Shown here: positions 23,837-32,651 of the stretch, in pieces
How positions within the stretch are numbered: the stretch's first letter is position 1
Layout: every line of letters starts with the position of its first letter
Assembly (NCBI RefSeq): GCF_022489025.1
Contig: NZ_JAKVTG010000010.1
Span: 1-64,000, forward strand
Length of the DNA: 64,000 bases
Source of the DNA: Planococcus halocryophilus
GTDB taxonomy: Bacteria; Bacillota; Bacilli; Bacillales_A; Planococcaceae
Reading direction: 5' to 3'
The notes under the pieces: generated by a model
The model's input: only the letters and a program-made list of their open reading frames with translations
What the model was told of the DNA's origin: nothing
Database searches by the model: none
Position numbers and translations under genes: made by a program

Positions 23837-24520
23837 CTACTTTTCGTCGATGGGCTTAATCATTTTGGCTAAATAGCCAAATGGCGTATCTAGTATAGAA
23901 ACAATAAACTTCAATAAATAAGTCGAGAAGAAAATTTGGAGCCATACATCAAACGGAAATACACCCCAAAATGCAATAGAAGTAAAGATTAATGTATCCA
24001 GTAATTGGCTTACTAAAGTGGAGCCGTTATTACGAATCCAAAACTGGCTGTCTTTTGGAAAGACTTTACGAAGAGCACCGAAAATCAAAACGTCTAAATG
24101 TTGACTGGCAAGATAAGCAATCATGCTTCCTATAGCAATTTGTGGAATAAGACCGAAAATCGTTTCTAAAGAGCTTTGTGCAAAATCACTGTCAGCAGGT
24201 ATAAATTTAATCCCAAACTGCATGACTAGCACCATAATTAGCAACGAAGAAAAACCAAGCCATACCGCTTTTTTCGCTTCTTTTTTTCCGTAATTTTCAT
24301 TTAAAATATCGGTTGCTAAAAATGTTGAAGCATATAAGCTGTTGCCGAGTGTGGCAGTTAAACCAATGATTTCAATGGTTTTCGTCACTTGAATGTTGGC
24401 CAGTATAGTAGAAATTGCAACCCAAGCAAACAAACCTGTCTTGCCGAAAAATTTATACATCATTAATAAAAGAACAAAATTGAACAAGGCAAAGCCAAGT
24501 CCCCAAAATTCATTAAACAA
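23837..24520 (-). CDS. ypdP: queuosine precursor transporter (YhhQ/QPTR family)
   Basis: This 227-aa membrane protein of the DUF165/VUT family has about six helices and the family motif ATDILNENYGKKEAKKA. It imports the queuosine precursors preQ0/preQ1 used for tRNA wobble modification. It starts at TTG 24520, 8 nt after GGAGG. That SD is part of a preQ1-I riboswitch (24529-24567), which confirms both the role and negative feedback by preQ1. ypdQ follows 8 bp later. Confidence 0.92.
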   Translation of the reverse strand: MFNEFWGLGFALFNFVLLLMMYKFFGKTGLFAWVAISTILANIQVTKTIEIIGLTATLGNSLYASTFLATDILNENYGKKEAKKAVWLGFSSLLIMVLVMQFGIKFIPADSDFAQSSLETIFGLIPQIAIGSMIAYLASQHLDVLIFGALRKVFPKDSQFWIRNNGSTLVSQLLDTLIFTSIAFWGVFPFDVWLQIFFSTYLLKFIVSILDTPFGYLAKMIKPIDEK

Positions 24521-24528
24521 AAAAGCTA

Positions 24529-24567
24529 CCTCCTTAGTTTTGGTAGAGCGGGAATTTGCGAACCGCT
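24529..24567 (-). promoter_or_regulatory. preQ1-I riboswitch
   Basis: Read on the minus strand, the 5-bp P1 stem AGCGG/CCGCT encloses TTCGCAAATTC and is followed by the A-rich strand ACCAAAACTAA and GGAGG. This is the layout of the class I preQ1 aptamer pseudoknot (AGnGGUUC...CCCnCU...AAAACUAA). The SD lies immediately at its 3' end, so ligand binding should hide the ribosome binding site of the precursor transporter gene. Confidence 0.85.
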
Positions 24568-24591
24568 TGGTACCATAAAATGTCCTCAGTT

Positions 24592-24620
24592 AGTATAACT
24601 ATTGTTGGTATAAAAAACAA
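24592..24620 (-). promoter_or_regulatory. promoter of the riboswitch-ypdP transcript
   Basis: On the minus strand, TTGTTT (24615-24620) and TATACT (24592-24597) are separated by exactly 17 bp. The start point would fall about 20 nt before the riboswitch aptamer. Confidence 0.65.
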
Positions 24621-24666
24621 ATGCGTAGTAGAATGAGAAAATGATGTTTTGCTAAGAGGTGACAAA

Positions 24667-24867
24667 GTGAAGAAAATTTCTATTATAAAAGAAATTGATG
24701 AAATGCTGACGACTTATTGTGACGGTTGCTTTGTGAAAAACCAACTTCGCAAAGACGATGGAAAGACAGCTGCTCATAGATTTTGCATAAGCAACTGTAC
24801 AGTCGGTGCGCAATTGCAGTTTTTAGGTAACGAACTTAACAAAATCGGAACCGGCACGAAACAATAA
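24667..24867 (+). CDS. ypeQ: zinc-finger domain protein (YpeQ-like)
   Basis: This 66-aa protein of the zf-C2HCIx2C family has Cys residues in TYCDGCFVK and a His/Cys set in HRFCISNCTVG. It matches B. subtilis YpeQ, which sits in the same gene neighbourhood. Its role is unknown. I chose GTG 24667 because AGAGGTG precedes it by 5 nt. An in-frame TTG lies 18 nt earlier, before the SD. Confidence 0.85.
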   Translation: MKKISIIKEIDEMLTTYCDGCFVKNQLRKDDGKTAAHRFCISNCTVGAQLQFLGNELNKIGTGTKQ

Positions 24868-24885
24868 CTGTTTTCTACTGGCATA

Positions 24886-24922
24886 CAAAAAGCAGGAACG
24901 GAAATCCGTCCCTGCTTTTTTC
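24886..24922. terminator. bidirectional terminator
   Basis: A stem of about 15 bp with a single mismatch (AAAAGCAGG..ACGGA with TCCGT..CCTGCTTTT) and a T run lies between ypeQ and the convergent cold-shock gene. Confidence 0.85.
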
Positions 24923-24935
24923 TATTTTCTATTTG

Positions 24936-25145
24936 TTATTCCGGATCAACTTCGATAACATTTGCAGCCTGTGGTCCGCGGTTGCCATCTATAATATCGA
25001 ATGATACGATTTTGCCTTCGGTTAATGTGCGAAACCCGTCACCTTGGATGCCTGTAAAATGGACAAATACATCATCGCCATCATTATACTCAATAAATCC
25101 GTAACCTTTTTCTGAGTTAAACCATTTTACTGTACCTTGGTTCAT
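24936..25145 (-). CDS. cspD: cold-shock protein
   Basis: This 69-aa OB-fold RNA/DNA chaperone has both nucleic-acid motifs: RNP1 KGYGFIEY and RNP2 DVFVHF. The start is ATG 25145 (MNQGTVKWF), 6 nt after TAGGGGG. Upstream in-frame codons are untranslated leader. It has a consensus promoter and a leader of about 55 nt. Its position between ypeQ and ypgQ matches B. subtilis cspD. Confidence 0.95.
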   Translation of the reverse strand: MNQGTVKWFNSEKGYGFIEYNDGDDVFVHFTGIQGDGFRTLTEGKIVSFDIIDGNRGPQAANVIEVDPE

Positions 25146-25207
25146 ACAAGTTCCCCCTAATATTGAGTATGTCATGGACCTATAACTGCCATGTTATGGA
25201 TGGCTAT

Positions 25208-25236
25208 ACTATACATGAAGCCTATAGAAACGTCAA
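25208..25236 (-). promoter_or_regulatory. cspD promoter
   Basis: On the minus strand, TTGACG (25231-25236) and TATAGT (25208-25213) have a 17-bp spacer. This is a strong sigma-A promoter. Confidence 0.75.
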
Positions 25237-25310
25237 TAATCGTTGGGAATACAGGCATTTTAGAGACGCTTCAGGTTATAATAGAAGAAACAAGCGATAG
25301 GAGCGGGAGA

Positions 25311-25946
25311 ATGGATCAGGAAAAAATCAATCAATGTCAGCATGAAGTAAAGAAAATTTATGAGCAGTTTGATGCGAGCCACGACTGGCAGCATATTGAA
25401 CGCGTCATGAAAAACGCCAAAATGATTTTGGCGCAAGAAAATGCAGATGCCTTTATCGTTGAGTTAGCGGTATTGCTTCACGATGTTTCAGATCCAAAGT
25501 ACAAAAAGCCAGATGAAGATTTAGAGCAAGATATTCTAAATCGCTTAAAACTGACAGATAAGCAGCGACAAGAAATACAAGATGTCATTGCCTCTGTATC
25601 TTTTAAAGGCGGAAACGGCAAGCCGGCAACAAGCATCGAAGCCAAAATTGTTCAAGACGCAGATCGCTTAGATGCTATTGGTGCAATCGGTATTGCCCGC
25701 GCATTTGCATATGGCGGTGCAAAAGGCCGTAAACTATATGATTGGAACGAAAAAGCGCGAACAGAAATGACCGAACAGGAATATCGAGAAGCACAAACAA
25801 GCAGTGTTACACATTTTTACGAAAAGCTTTTATTACTTAAAGATCAAATGACTACGGAAACTGGTAAGCAGATGGCTGAAGAACGCCATGAATTTATGCT
25901 ATCCTTTTTAAAGCAACTTCAAACAGAAACGGATGGGAATAAATGA
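25311..25946 (+). CDS. ypgQ: HD domain phosphohydrolase
   Basis: This 211-aa HD-superfamily protein has metal-site residues in SHDWQHIERV, LLHDVSD and VQDADRLDAIG. It matches B. subtilis YpgQ/E. coli YedJ, which hydrolyse nucleotides in vitro. I start it at ATG 25311 (SD GGAGCGGGAG). Earlier in-frame codons overlap the cspD promoter on the other strand. Its stop overlaps the start of the next gene (ATGA). Confidence 0.9.
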   Translation: MDQEKINQCQHEVKKIYEQFDASHDWQHIERVMKNAKMILAQENADAFIVELAVLLHDVSDPKYKKPDEDLEQDILNRLKLTDKQRQEIQDVIASVSFKGGNGKPATSIEAKIVQDADRLDAIGAIGIARAFAYGGAKGRKLYDWNEKARTEMTEQEYREAQTSSVTHFYEKLLLLKDQMTTETGKQMAEERHEFMLSFLKQLQTETDGNK

Positions 25947-27820
25947 GCCACTTAAATATTACGAAATTAACAAAAACAGTCGGAGCCAAAACTTTATTCA
26001 AAAATGTTGAATTTTCATTGTATCCAGGAGAACGTGCCGGATTGATCGGTGTGAACGGAACAGGGAAATCGACCTTGATGTCAATACTAGCAGGATCAAT
26101 GGATGCAGACAGCGTTGTCAAGGATCATCCGAAAAAATATCAAATAACGTATTTAATGCAAGAGCCTGAATTTGATGAGTCACTGACAGTACTTGAAACG
26201 GTTTTCTCTGGAGACTCGCCAATTCTTGTGTTAAACCGTGCATATGAAAACGCGTTAAAAAATATGATGGTCGATTCGAGTTCAACTCAATTACAAGACG
26301 AATTGATGGATATTCAAGAAAAAATGGAGCAGGAAAACGCATGGGACATTAACGCACTTGCAAAAACTGCTTTATCAAAATTGGGTATCGATATGTATGA
26401 CCAATCGGTTGGTGAGTTATCAGGTGGACAGCGAAAACGTGTAGCTCTTGCAAAAGCATTGATCGAACCAGCAGATTTAATCCTTCTGGATGAGCCGACT
26501 AACCATCTTGATGCTGTTTCAACAGAATGGTTGCAAGAAACGCTATTACGTATGGGATCAGCTATGCTTTTCGTAACGCATGACCGATACTTCTTAGATG
26601 CAGTATCGACCCACATTTTCGAAATCGCGGACCAAACGATGTATACGCATAAAGGAAACTACGGAGACTATTTGGAGAACAAAGCGATTCGCGATGAAAT
26701 GAACGCATCGTCTCAGCAAAAACTTGAAAACCGTTTCCGTTCAGAATTAAAATGGATTCGTCGTGGTGCAAAAGCACGTTCGACAAAACAAAAAGCACGG
26801 ATTCAACGTTTTGATGACATTAAAGAAAATGTACAAAAAGAAAATGACAACACATCGCTTGAACTATCGATGCAAAGCCAACGTCTTGGTAAGAAAATTA
26901 TCGAAGGCAAAGATATGGGAGTTGCTTACGGTGACAAACAAATCTTTAGCGGATTTGATTTCCTGTTACAAGGTGGAGACCGCATCGGAATTGTCGGACC
27001 AAACGGTGCGGGGAAATCGACATTAATGAAAATGTTAGCAGGTGAGCTTGAACCAACGACAGGGAAAATGGAATATGGTAGCACGGTGAAAATTGCTCAC
27101 TTTACACAGCATTTGCCTGAAATGGACGAATCACAACGAATGATTGAGTATATTCAAGAAACATCGAGTGACTTTGAAGCGGAAAAAGGCGTCCGCTTAT
27201 CTGCAACGCAAATGCTTGAGCGCTTCTTATTCCCATCAAATGGTCACGGTACACAAATTGGTAAATTATCTGGTGGCGAACGCAAACGTTTGTACTTATT
27301 GAAACTTTTAATGGAACAGCCAAATATTTTATTCTTAGATGAGCCGACAAACGACTTGGACATTCAAACACTTTCTGTATTGGAAGATTTCTTAGAAAAC
27401 TTCCCGGGCGTTGTTATTACGATTTCGCATGATCGCTTTTTCCTTGATCGCATCGCGCAGAAATTATGGACAACAGGTACAGGGAAAATCGAAGAATACC
27501 AAGGGCTTTATTCGGAATTTATTAAAGAGAAAAACAACCCGGTGGCTCTTGCTGAACAAGAGTTAGTAGAAACTGTCGTGACAGAACCTGTAAAGGCAAA
27601 AAAAAAGATGAGCTATAAAGATCAACTAGAGTACGATGGCATCTTAGATAAAATCGCAGAAGCAGAAGCAAAGATTGAAGCTCGTGAAGAAGAGATGGCT
27701 TTAGCGGGTGCAGATTACGATAAATTACAGAAGCTAACAAAAGAAGTGAATACGTTAACTGCAGAGTATGATGCATTGGTTGAACGTTGGACTTATCTTC
27801 AAGAAATCGCAGAAGCGTGA
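25943..27820 (+). CDS. yfmR: ABC-F ATPase (Uup/YfmR type)
   Basis: This 625-aa soluble protein has two ABC domains (Walker A GVNGTGKST and GPNGAGKST, signatures LSGGQRKR and LSGGERKR). The linker between them carries the basic RRGAKARSTKQKAR segment. A C-terminal coiled coil (about residues 555-622) is typical of the Uup/YfmR branch. These factors bind the ribosomal E site and help with stalled translation. It overlaps ypgQ by 4 bp. Confidence 0.92.
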   Translation: MSHLNITKLTKTVGAKTLFKNVEFSLYPGERAGLIGVNGTGKSTLMSILAGSMDADSVVKDHPKKYQITYLMQEPEFDESLTVLETVFSGDSPILVLNRAYENALKNMMVDSSSTQLQDELMDIQEKMEQENAWDINALAKTALSKLGIDMYDQSVGELSGGQRKRVALAKALIEPADLILLDEPTNHLDAVSTEWLQETLLRMGSAMLFVTHDRYFLDAVSTHIFEIADQTMYTHKGNYGDYLENKAIRDEMNASSQQKLENRFRSELKWIRRGAKARSTKQKARIQRFDDIKENVQKENDNTSLELSMQSQRLGKKIIEGKDMGVAYGDKQIFSGFDFLLQGGDRIGIVGPNGAGKSTLMKMLAGELEPTTGKMEYGSTVKIAHFTQHLPEMDESQRMIEYIQETSSDFEAEKGVRLSATQMLERFLFPSNGHGTQIGKLSGGERKRLYLLKLLMEQPNILFLDEPTNDLDIQTLSVLEDFLENFPGVVITISHDRFFLDRIAQKLWTTGTGKIEEYQGLYSEFIKEKNNPVALAEQELVETVVTEPVKAKKKMSYKDQLEYDGILDKIAEAEAKIEAREEEMALAGADYDKLQKLTKEVNTLTAEYDALVERWTYLQEIAEA

Positions 27821-27845
27821 TCGACTAATTGCAGGAGGGATTTTA

Positions 27846-28976
27846 GTGAAAATTTTAACCATAGAACCGACACCAAGCCCGAATACGATGAAAGTAATCA
27901 TCGATCAAGAATTGCCTTTTGGCAAAAGTCATAATTACAATAAAGACAATATAGAAGCTGCTCCAAAAGAAGTACAAGAATTGCTTGCGATTGAAGGCGT
28001 CAAAGGCGTTTATCACGTTGCTGATTTCTTGGCAGTCGAACGTATTTCGAAATTTGATTGGGAAGCTATTTTAGCACAAGTGCGCAATGTCTTTGGTGAA
28101 GACCGTGAGCACATAGGTGACGAAGTTGAATTAGATGAACATTTCGGCGAAGTATATGTCCATGTTCAGGAGTTCAAAGGCATTCCGTTGCAAGTCAAAG
28201 TGTTCGATAACGCATCAGAAGAACGTTTTGGGATGTCTGAGCGATTTGTTACAGCGATGAAACAAGTCATGGACCCAACTGAAGAAAATTATTTAATGCA
28301 ACGTAAATGGGCGGATTATGGCGTCCGTTACGGCGATAAAGCTGAAATTGGAAAAAGTATGGTAGAAGAAATCGAAGCGGCCTATCCACAACAACGCTTA
28401 GATGCATTATCTACAAAAAAAGATGCAGAACAACACGAAGCAGCACCGCGTGGACGCAAAATTTCTCCAGAAGAATTTAATGCGCCCGAGTGGGAAACTC
28501 GTTTTCAACTACTCGATCAAATGATTGAAGCGGAACTTGACGATTTGCCATTATTGTCGATGGCACTTGATGACGAAAAAATGTCAATTCGCCGACAAAC
28601 GGCCATTTTCCTTGGAGACATTGATGACAAAGCGGTTGTTCCGTATGTGGAGCGTGCTATGAAAGACAAAAGCTGGGCTGTACGGAGAACTGCAGGTGAC
28701 ACCATTAGTGATTTGGGATTTGAAGAGTTTGAGCCAATCATGATTGAAACTTTAAACGATAAAAACAAATTGGTTCGTTGGAGAGCGGCAATGTTCCTAT
28801 ATGAAACGGGTACAGAATCAGCATTGCCAGCATTAAAGCAAGCAGAAAATGACCCAGAATTCGAAGTGAAATTACAGATTAAAATGGCCATTGCACGTAT
28901 CGCAGAAGGCGAAGATGCTAAAGGTTCTGTTTGGAAACAAATGACCGAAGCACGACAAGCAATGAAAGGTGAATAA
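27846..28976 (+). CDS. ypgR: conserved virulence factor C (CvfC/YpgR) family protein
   Basis: This 376-aa protein has an N-terminal NifU-N/Nfu-N-like domain (residues 1-90, KILTIEPTPSPNTMKVI). Its C-terminal half is made of HEAT-like repeats (for example SIRRQTAIFLGDIDDKAVV and WAVRRTAGDTISDLG). It corresponds to B. subtilis YpgR and S. aureus CvfC; the mechanism is unclear. The start is GTG 27846 behind GCAGGAGGG. It follows the ABC-F gene by 25 bp. Confidence 0.9.
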   Translation: MKILTIEPTPSPNTMKVIIDQELPFGKSHNYNKDNIEAAPKEVQELLAIEGVKGVYHVADFLAVERISKFDWEAILAQVRNVFGEDREHIGDEVELDEHFGEVYVHVQEFKGIPLQVKVFDNASEERFGMSERFVTAMKQVMDPTEENYLMQRKWADYGVRYGDKAEIGKSMVEEIEAAYPQQRLDALSTKKDAEQHEAAPRGRKISPEEFNAPEWETRFQLLDQMIEAELDDLPLLSMALDDEKMSIRRQTAIFLGDIDDKAVVPYVERAMKDKSWAVRRTAGDTISDLGFEEFEPIMIETLNDKNKLVRWRAAMFLYETGTESALPALKQAENDPEFEVKLQIKMAIARIAEGEDAKGSVWKQMTEARQAMKGE

Positions 28977-29010
28977 AAAAACCGGTGACTCCCAGTCACC
29001 GGTTTTTTTC
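28975..29010 (+). terminator. intrinsic terminator
   Basis: A perfect stem of about 15 bp (AAAAACCGGTGACT with AGTCACCGGTTTTT), loop CCC and a T run ends the ypgQ-yfmR-ypgR operon. Confidence 0.9.
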
Positions 29011-29117
29011 GTTTCGGCTTAGTCATTTCATAAAATGTTTTTAACTCCTGTTTAAGAGGTAAAGAGCTTTTAGTTGATTAGATTTAGCCAATCATCATTA
29101 ATTAGGAGGAATGACGA

Positions 29118-29408
29118 ATGAACAATAATGTATACTCAGTAGAAATTTTATATAGTGGAAAATATGAATCGTGGGAGTTTGCGAATCGTGAAAAGCGTGA
29201 TTCCTTTTACGAAAAAGTAATTCATGAATTTAACGATCAAAAAGTCAGCAAACAAGAAGAAGTAGATGACACAAAAATTGTCCAGTTGTCTTCTAATAAC
29301 TTAGAACTTCAAGATGACGGTGAATACGCTCAAAATATGACTATTGAATGGTTCGATTACGATGTCTTTAGCAAAATGCTCGATTTTATTAATCATGAAT
29401 TTGAATAA
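29118..29408 (+). CDS. hypothetical protein, 96 aa
   Basis: This acidic, soluble 96-aa protein starts MNNNVYSVEILYSGKYESWE. No domain is recognised. The layout (N-terminal strand, Trp-rich, acidic C-terminus) is faintly like the DUF1033 protein at 59818. SD AGGAGGAA is strong. Confidence 0.6.
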   Translation: MNNNVYSVEILYSGKYESWEFANREKRDSFYEKVIHEFNDQKVSKQEEVDDTKIVQLSSNNLELQDDGEYAQNMTIEWFDYDVFSKMLDFINHEFE

Positions 29409-29784
29409 AAAAAGTCTTTAGACCTAATGCATGTAAAAGCGTCTGGAAGTTGTTTAGATTCAGCTAAAACAAAGCAGCGTTGAGATATTTAAGGTATACG
29501 TGTTATTACACGTAACTAACCATAAAAGCTTGGCTATCATTATTTTTATTTAATAAAATAAAAAAACTACCCAATTCGGGTAGTTTTTTTTGTTAGAAAT
29601 ACGTCACTACGTGGTGAAGACTATTATAAATATAGGGTAAAGTAGGTATATAAAATCATTTAATGATACAAAAGACAATAAATTACTCATTTTTCCTAAA
29701 AAAAATTATTAATATTAGGTCCATGTATACGTTTTTTGTTAATAAGTTTATGATATCTTTTAAGTATACATAGGAGGGTTTCAG
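29409..29784. other. 376-bp region without a gene
   Basis: No frame with a plausible RBS was found. It contains an inverted repeat TACGTG/CACGTA (29497-29514), a good intrinsic terminator (29561-29591) about 150 bp after the preceding stop, and then AT-rich sequence leading to the next gene. A short non-coding transcript ending at that terminator is possible, but I see no clear promoter. Confidence 0.4.
29561..29591 (+). terminator. intrinsic terminator
   Basis: The stem ACTACCC/GGGTAGT, extended by A-T pairs, with loop AATTC and eight T lies 150 bp after the 96-aa gene. Confidence 0.8.
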
Positions 29785-29991
29785 GTGAATCTTACGGTCA
29801 ATGGAATAGTATTAAGTCAAAAAAGAAGTTCGTTAATTATTAAAGAACTTATTAGAGAATCAGTTGCTGAGCATGCAAAAGATGTAGAAGAGTATTTAAA
29901 AAATTATACGGTAGAAGAAATGGGGAATACCATTACTCTTCGCCCACCATCAGCTGAAGGCATTCAAATTTCACTTTTCAAGTCATCCTAA
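29785..29991 (+). CDS. hypothetical protein, 68 aa
   Basis: This 68-aa soluble protein starts at GTG 29785 behind AGGAGGG. A helical Glu/Lys-rich segment (IIKELIRESVAEHAKDVEEY) is followed by a short strand-like end. No family is recognised. Its stop codon lies in the loop of its own terminator. Confidence 0.55.
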   Translation: MNLTVNGIVLSQKRSSLIIKELIRESVAEHAKDVEEYLKNYTVEEMGNTITLRPPSAEGIQISLFKSS

Positions 29992-30005
29992 TGGATGGCT
30001 TTTTA
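29981..30005 (+). terminator. terminator overlapping the gene end
   Basis: The stem AGTCATCC/GGATGGCT (one T-G pair), with loop TAAT that contains the stop codon, is followed by four or five T. Confidence 0.65.
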
Positions 30006-30044
30006 AATTATCTTTTAGATAATAATAGATGCGTAAACGCAAAG

Positions 30045-30194
30045 TTAAACACTGCTAAATAATCGAATCAACAGTCTTGGAATAAACAATAATGTGTTCC
30101 AAACAGCGGATAAGAGCAATTCAAAAACAAGTTGAATACTAAGGTCTTTAAAGAAATCAGTAATGCAATTGTCTTTCTTCTTTTTCTTTTTCAT
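30045..30194 (-). CDS. small membrane peptide, 49 aa
   Basis: I read this gene directly: ATG 30194 to TAA 30045, with SD AGGAGA 7 nt before the start. The product opens with a Lys run (MKKKKKKDNCITDFFKDLS). It continues with an amphipathic hydrophobic half (LVFELLLSAVWNTLLFIPRL) suited to membrane association. No family is recognised. It is convergent with the 68-aa gene. Confidence 0.6.
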   Translation of the reverse strand: MKKKKKKDNCITDFFKDLSIQLVFELLLSAVWNTLLFIPRLLIRLFSSV

Positions 30195-30255
30195 GAATTT
30201 CTCCTATTATTTAAGTTTCTTGTTTAGAACCCACTCGATTTACGACAGTCCTGAT

Positions 30256-31041
30256 TTACTCGCGAATGCCTTTAATGCTCTTCCCATCTAAAAAAGCATG
30301 GCCAGATTGTAAAATATGAATCGTAGCAAATCCGTATCGACTGTAGACTTTTTCAACTTGTTCATTAATAGGATGAACCCATAAATTTTCTAGCCTCATC
30401 GTTTGAGCTTCTTTTTGTATATGTTGCAAGACAAAACCAATTAATCCTTTTCCTCGATTTTCCTCGATAGTCGCAACACTTTCAATACGACCTTGATTCT
30501 CATGAACAAACAGGCACGCAGTCGAACTAGGTTTGCCATTAACTTTTAATAAATAATGCGTATACCGACTGTCTTTGAACTCTGTTTCAAAAGCCTTTTC
30601 ACGAACTACTTTTCCACCAAATTCTTTAATCTGACACTCGACCCACGAGGCGTCACGATAATTTGTATCGTTTACTTCTTCGACCGTGACATGGTCAGGG
30701 ATTGATAGTGACGTTAGTTCTTTGTTCCATAACTGAATCGGCTGAGGCATTTCTTCGTACTGAAAACCATTATTTTTTAATTGGGCAATAAAGTTTGACA
30801 GCAAATTGACATGATCTAAATAAAATCGTGGTGTAATTGAGTGAGATCTATAAAATGAAACCACTTCATCGATTACTTTTTCAAGGTATTCGGGTTGTTC
30901 ACTTACATATGCATGATTTGCGTCATAATAATCTGGCTGTTGTTCGTTTAAAAACAAAGCACCCCATGGACGATCATATTTGGTGGAAAAGGACTGTAAC
31001 AGTGCAAAGTCTAATTCGTTAATTTGTTTTAGTAAATCCAT
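30256..31041 (-). CDS. GNAT family N-acetyltransferase, 261 aa
   Basis: The C-terminal GNAT domain (about residues 120-261) has the acetyl-CoA loop TIEENRGKGLIGFVLQ and the terminal motif VEKVYSRYGFATIH. The N-terminal 120 residues form a second, degenerate GNAT-like or adaptor domain, as in other Bacillota proteins of this size. The substrate is unknown. Monocistronic. Confidence 0.83.
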   Translation of the reverse strand: MDLLKQINELDFALLQSFSTKYDRPWGALFLNEQQPDYYDANHAYVSEQPEYLEKVIDEVVSFYRSHSITPRFYLDHVNLLSNFIAQLKNNGFQYEEMPQPIQLWNKELTSLSIPDHVTVEEVNDTNYRDASWVECQIKEFGGKVVREKAFETEFKDSRYTHYLLKVNGKPSSTACLFVHENQGRIESVATIEENRGKGLIGFVLQHIQKEAQTMRLENLWVHPINEQVEKVYSRYGFATIHILQSGHAFLDGKSIKGIRE

Positions 31042-31218
31042 CTATTATCACCCTCATTTTTATTACTTAAATCTAATCATACAGAACTAAACTAATAAAT
31101 TCATAAAAAAATCACATTTAAATCGACATACTATGAAATTATGGAACATCTAGGTTACACTTAAATAGATAAAACTTAGAGTTTCTAGAAAAAGTTTAAA
31201 CGAAAAGGGGCGAAAAGC

Positions 31219-31656
31219 ATGAACGCATATGATGAATACATGAAGGGCATTGTGGTGCCGATGCGCCAGGAATTGGCTGGAGCAGGATTTACAGAATTGT
31301 TAACGGCTGAGGAAGTAAACGACCATATGAGCAGCGCTAAAGGGACAAGTCTCGTTGTGATTAACTCTATTTGTGGCTGTGCAGCAGGATTGGCACGTCC
31401 AGCAGTTATAGAAGCACTTCAAACAGTAGAAGCAAAACCCGAACATTTGGTAACGGTCTTTGCAGGACAAGATAAAGAAGCAACAGCGCAAATGCGTCAT
31501 TATTTTGAAGAAGTAGCTCCGTCGTCACCATCGATTGCGGTAGTCAAAGATGGCGAGTTGGCTCATTTTATTCCACGCGAACAAATAGAAGGTTATCCAA
31601 TGGAACAAATTCGCGACCATTTAGCACAAGCGCTTGAACAGGTGGCTGCTCAGTGA
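31219..31656 (+). CDS. brxA: bacilliredoxin BrxA/YphP
   Basis: This 145-aa thioredoxin-fold protein has the characteristic CGC active site (Cys52-Gly-Cys54 in ICGCAAGLARP). Bacilliredoxins remove bacillithiol from S-bacillithiolated proteins. The wording (TVFAGQDKEATA, APSSPS) matches YphP/BrxA rather than YqiW/BrxB. It overlaps the following methyltransferase gene by 4 bp. Confidence 0.94.
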   Translation: MNAYDEYMKGIVVPMRQELAGAGFTELLTAEEVNDHMSSAKGTSLVVINSICGCAAGLARPAVIEALQTVEAKPEHLVTVFAGQDKEATAQMRHYFEEVAPSSPSIAVVKDGELAHFIPREQIEGYPMEQIRDHLAQALEQVAAQ

Positions 31657-32438
31657 AAACGGTCGTCACAACAGCGTACCGCTCAACTTCATCTATGATG
31701 GAGTGGGCGGAGCGAGTTTCAACAGAACTATCGCTTCAGCAAGTGACACGCAATAAGCGCTCTATTAAGAAAATGCATGCGGATGAATCGGCTGATTTGT
31801 TGATCTGTTTAAAAGAACGACTCGAGTTTTATCCATTGGATAAAACAGAGCCGTTCTTTTTTCATCCGAATTCAGCTGCGTACCGGACGAAGAGACCGCT
31901 CGAGGAAGATCCATTAGTAGTAGTTTCGAATTTAAAGCCAGGTGACTCTTTTTTAGATTGTACTTTAGGTCTTGCATCAGACTCTTTGGTCGCGTCTCAG
32001 CGCGTAGGAAAAGGTGGGCGCGTTATTGGTTGTGAAAGTCATCCGATTCTTGCTTACGTCGTTCAACAAGGGTTAAAACAGTATAGTGAAATGCCGCACT
32101 TAATAGACGCGATGAAACGAATAGAAGTAGTTTCTGGTGATGCCGTTTCGTTTCTTGAAAAACTTGAATCGGATTCTATCGATGTCATTTACATGGATCC
32201 GATGTTTACAGAAGAAATTACAGAAGCAACAAACTTTACAGCACTTAAAGGCTTGGCTGATCAAGGTCAGTTAACAGCACAGTGGGTAGCTGAAGCTAAA
32301 CGCGTAGCTCGGAAAAGCGTTGTGTTGAAAGCGCATTTTCGCTCACGAGATTTTGAACAGTTTGGTTTTGTTCGAAGCGTGCGACCAAATACTAAATTTC
32401 ATTACGGTGCGATTTTGCTCATGCAAGAAAATAACTAA
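31653..32438 (+). CDS. ypiP: class I SAM-dependent methyltransferase (RsmJ-like, YpiP)
   Basis: This 261-aa protein has SAM motif I in FLDCTLGLASDSL and the catalytic-loop-like DPMFTEE, as in RsmJ (16S rRNA m2G methyltransferase). The rRNA target is inferred from that similarity. It starts at GTG 31653, overlapping the brxA stop, an arrangement like B. subtilis yphP-ypiP. It ends at a compound hairpin. Confidence 0.85.
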   Translation: MKTVVTTAYRSTSSMMEWAERVSTELSLQQVTRNKRSIKKMHADESADLLICLKERLEFYPLDKTEPFFFHPNSAAYRTKRPLEEDPLVVVSNLKPGDSFLDCTLGLASDSLVASQRVGKGGRVIGCESHPILAYVVQQGLKQYSEMPHLIDAMKRIEVVSGDAVSFLEKLESDSIDVIYMDPMFTEEITEATNFTALKGLADQGQLTAQWVAEAKRVARKSVVLKAHFRSRDFEQFGFVRSVRPNTKFHYGAILLMQENN

Positions 32439-32455
32439 TTGATATAAAGTTGTAG

Positions 32456-32516
32456 AATAGCATCTATTGTCGCCAGATTTTTAAATCTGATTTGCGAAAT
32501 GAGATGCTATTTATAT
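32456..32516 (+). terminator. compound hairpin terminator
   Basis: The outer stem AATAGCATCT/AGATGCTATT (32456-32465, 32502-32511) encloses a perfect inner hairpin CAGATTT/AAATCTG (32474-32489). T-rich sequence follows. Confidence 0.65.
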
Positions 32517-32578
32517 TTTATAATGTAAATTTAACTGAAGAGTAAAACATGAAAAGAAATTATAGCCGAGCAAATCTC

Positions 32579-32608
32579 TTGAAAAGAATATACCCCCTAT
32601 GGTATATT
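32579..32608 (+). promoter_or_regulatory. promoter with CsoR/CstR-like operator
   Basis: TTGAAA (32579-32584) and TATATT (32603-32608) form a promoter with an 18-bp spacer. The inverted repeat TATACC-CCCTAT-GGTATA (32589-32606) fills the spacer and overlaps the -10. Its C/G-rich centre inside AT-rich arms resembles CsoR/CstR family operators. The downstream thiol genes favour a persulfide-sensing CstR-like repressor. No such regulator gene is in this window. Confidence 0.6.
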
Positions 32609-32651
32609 TTAAATACTTTCAAAAGAAATTATTTTTTAGGAGGAAGCAATT

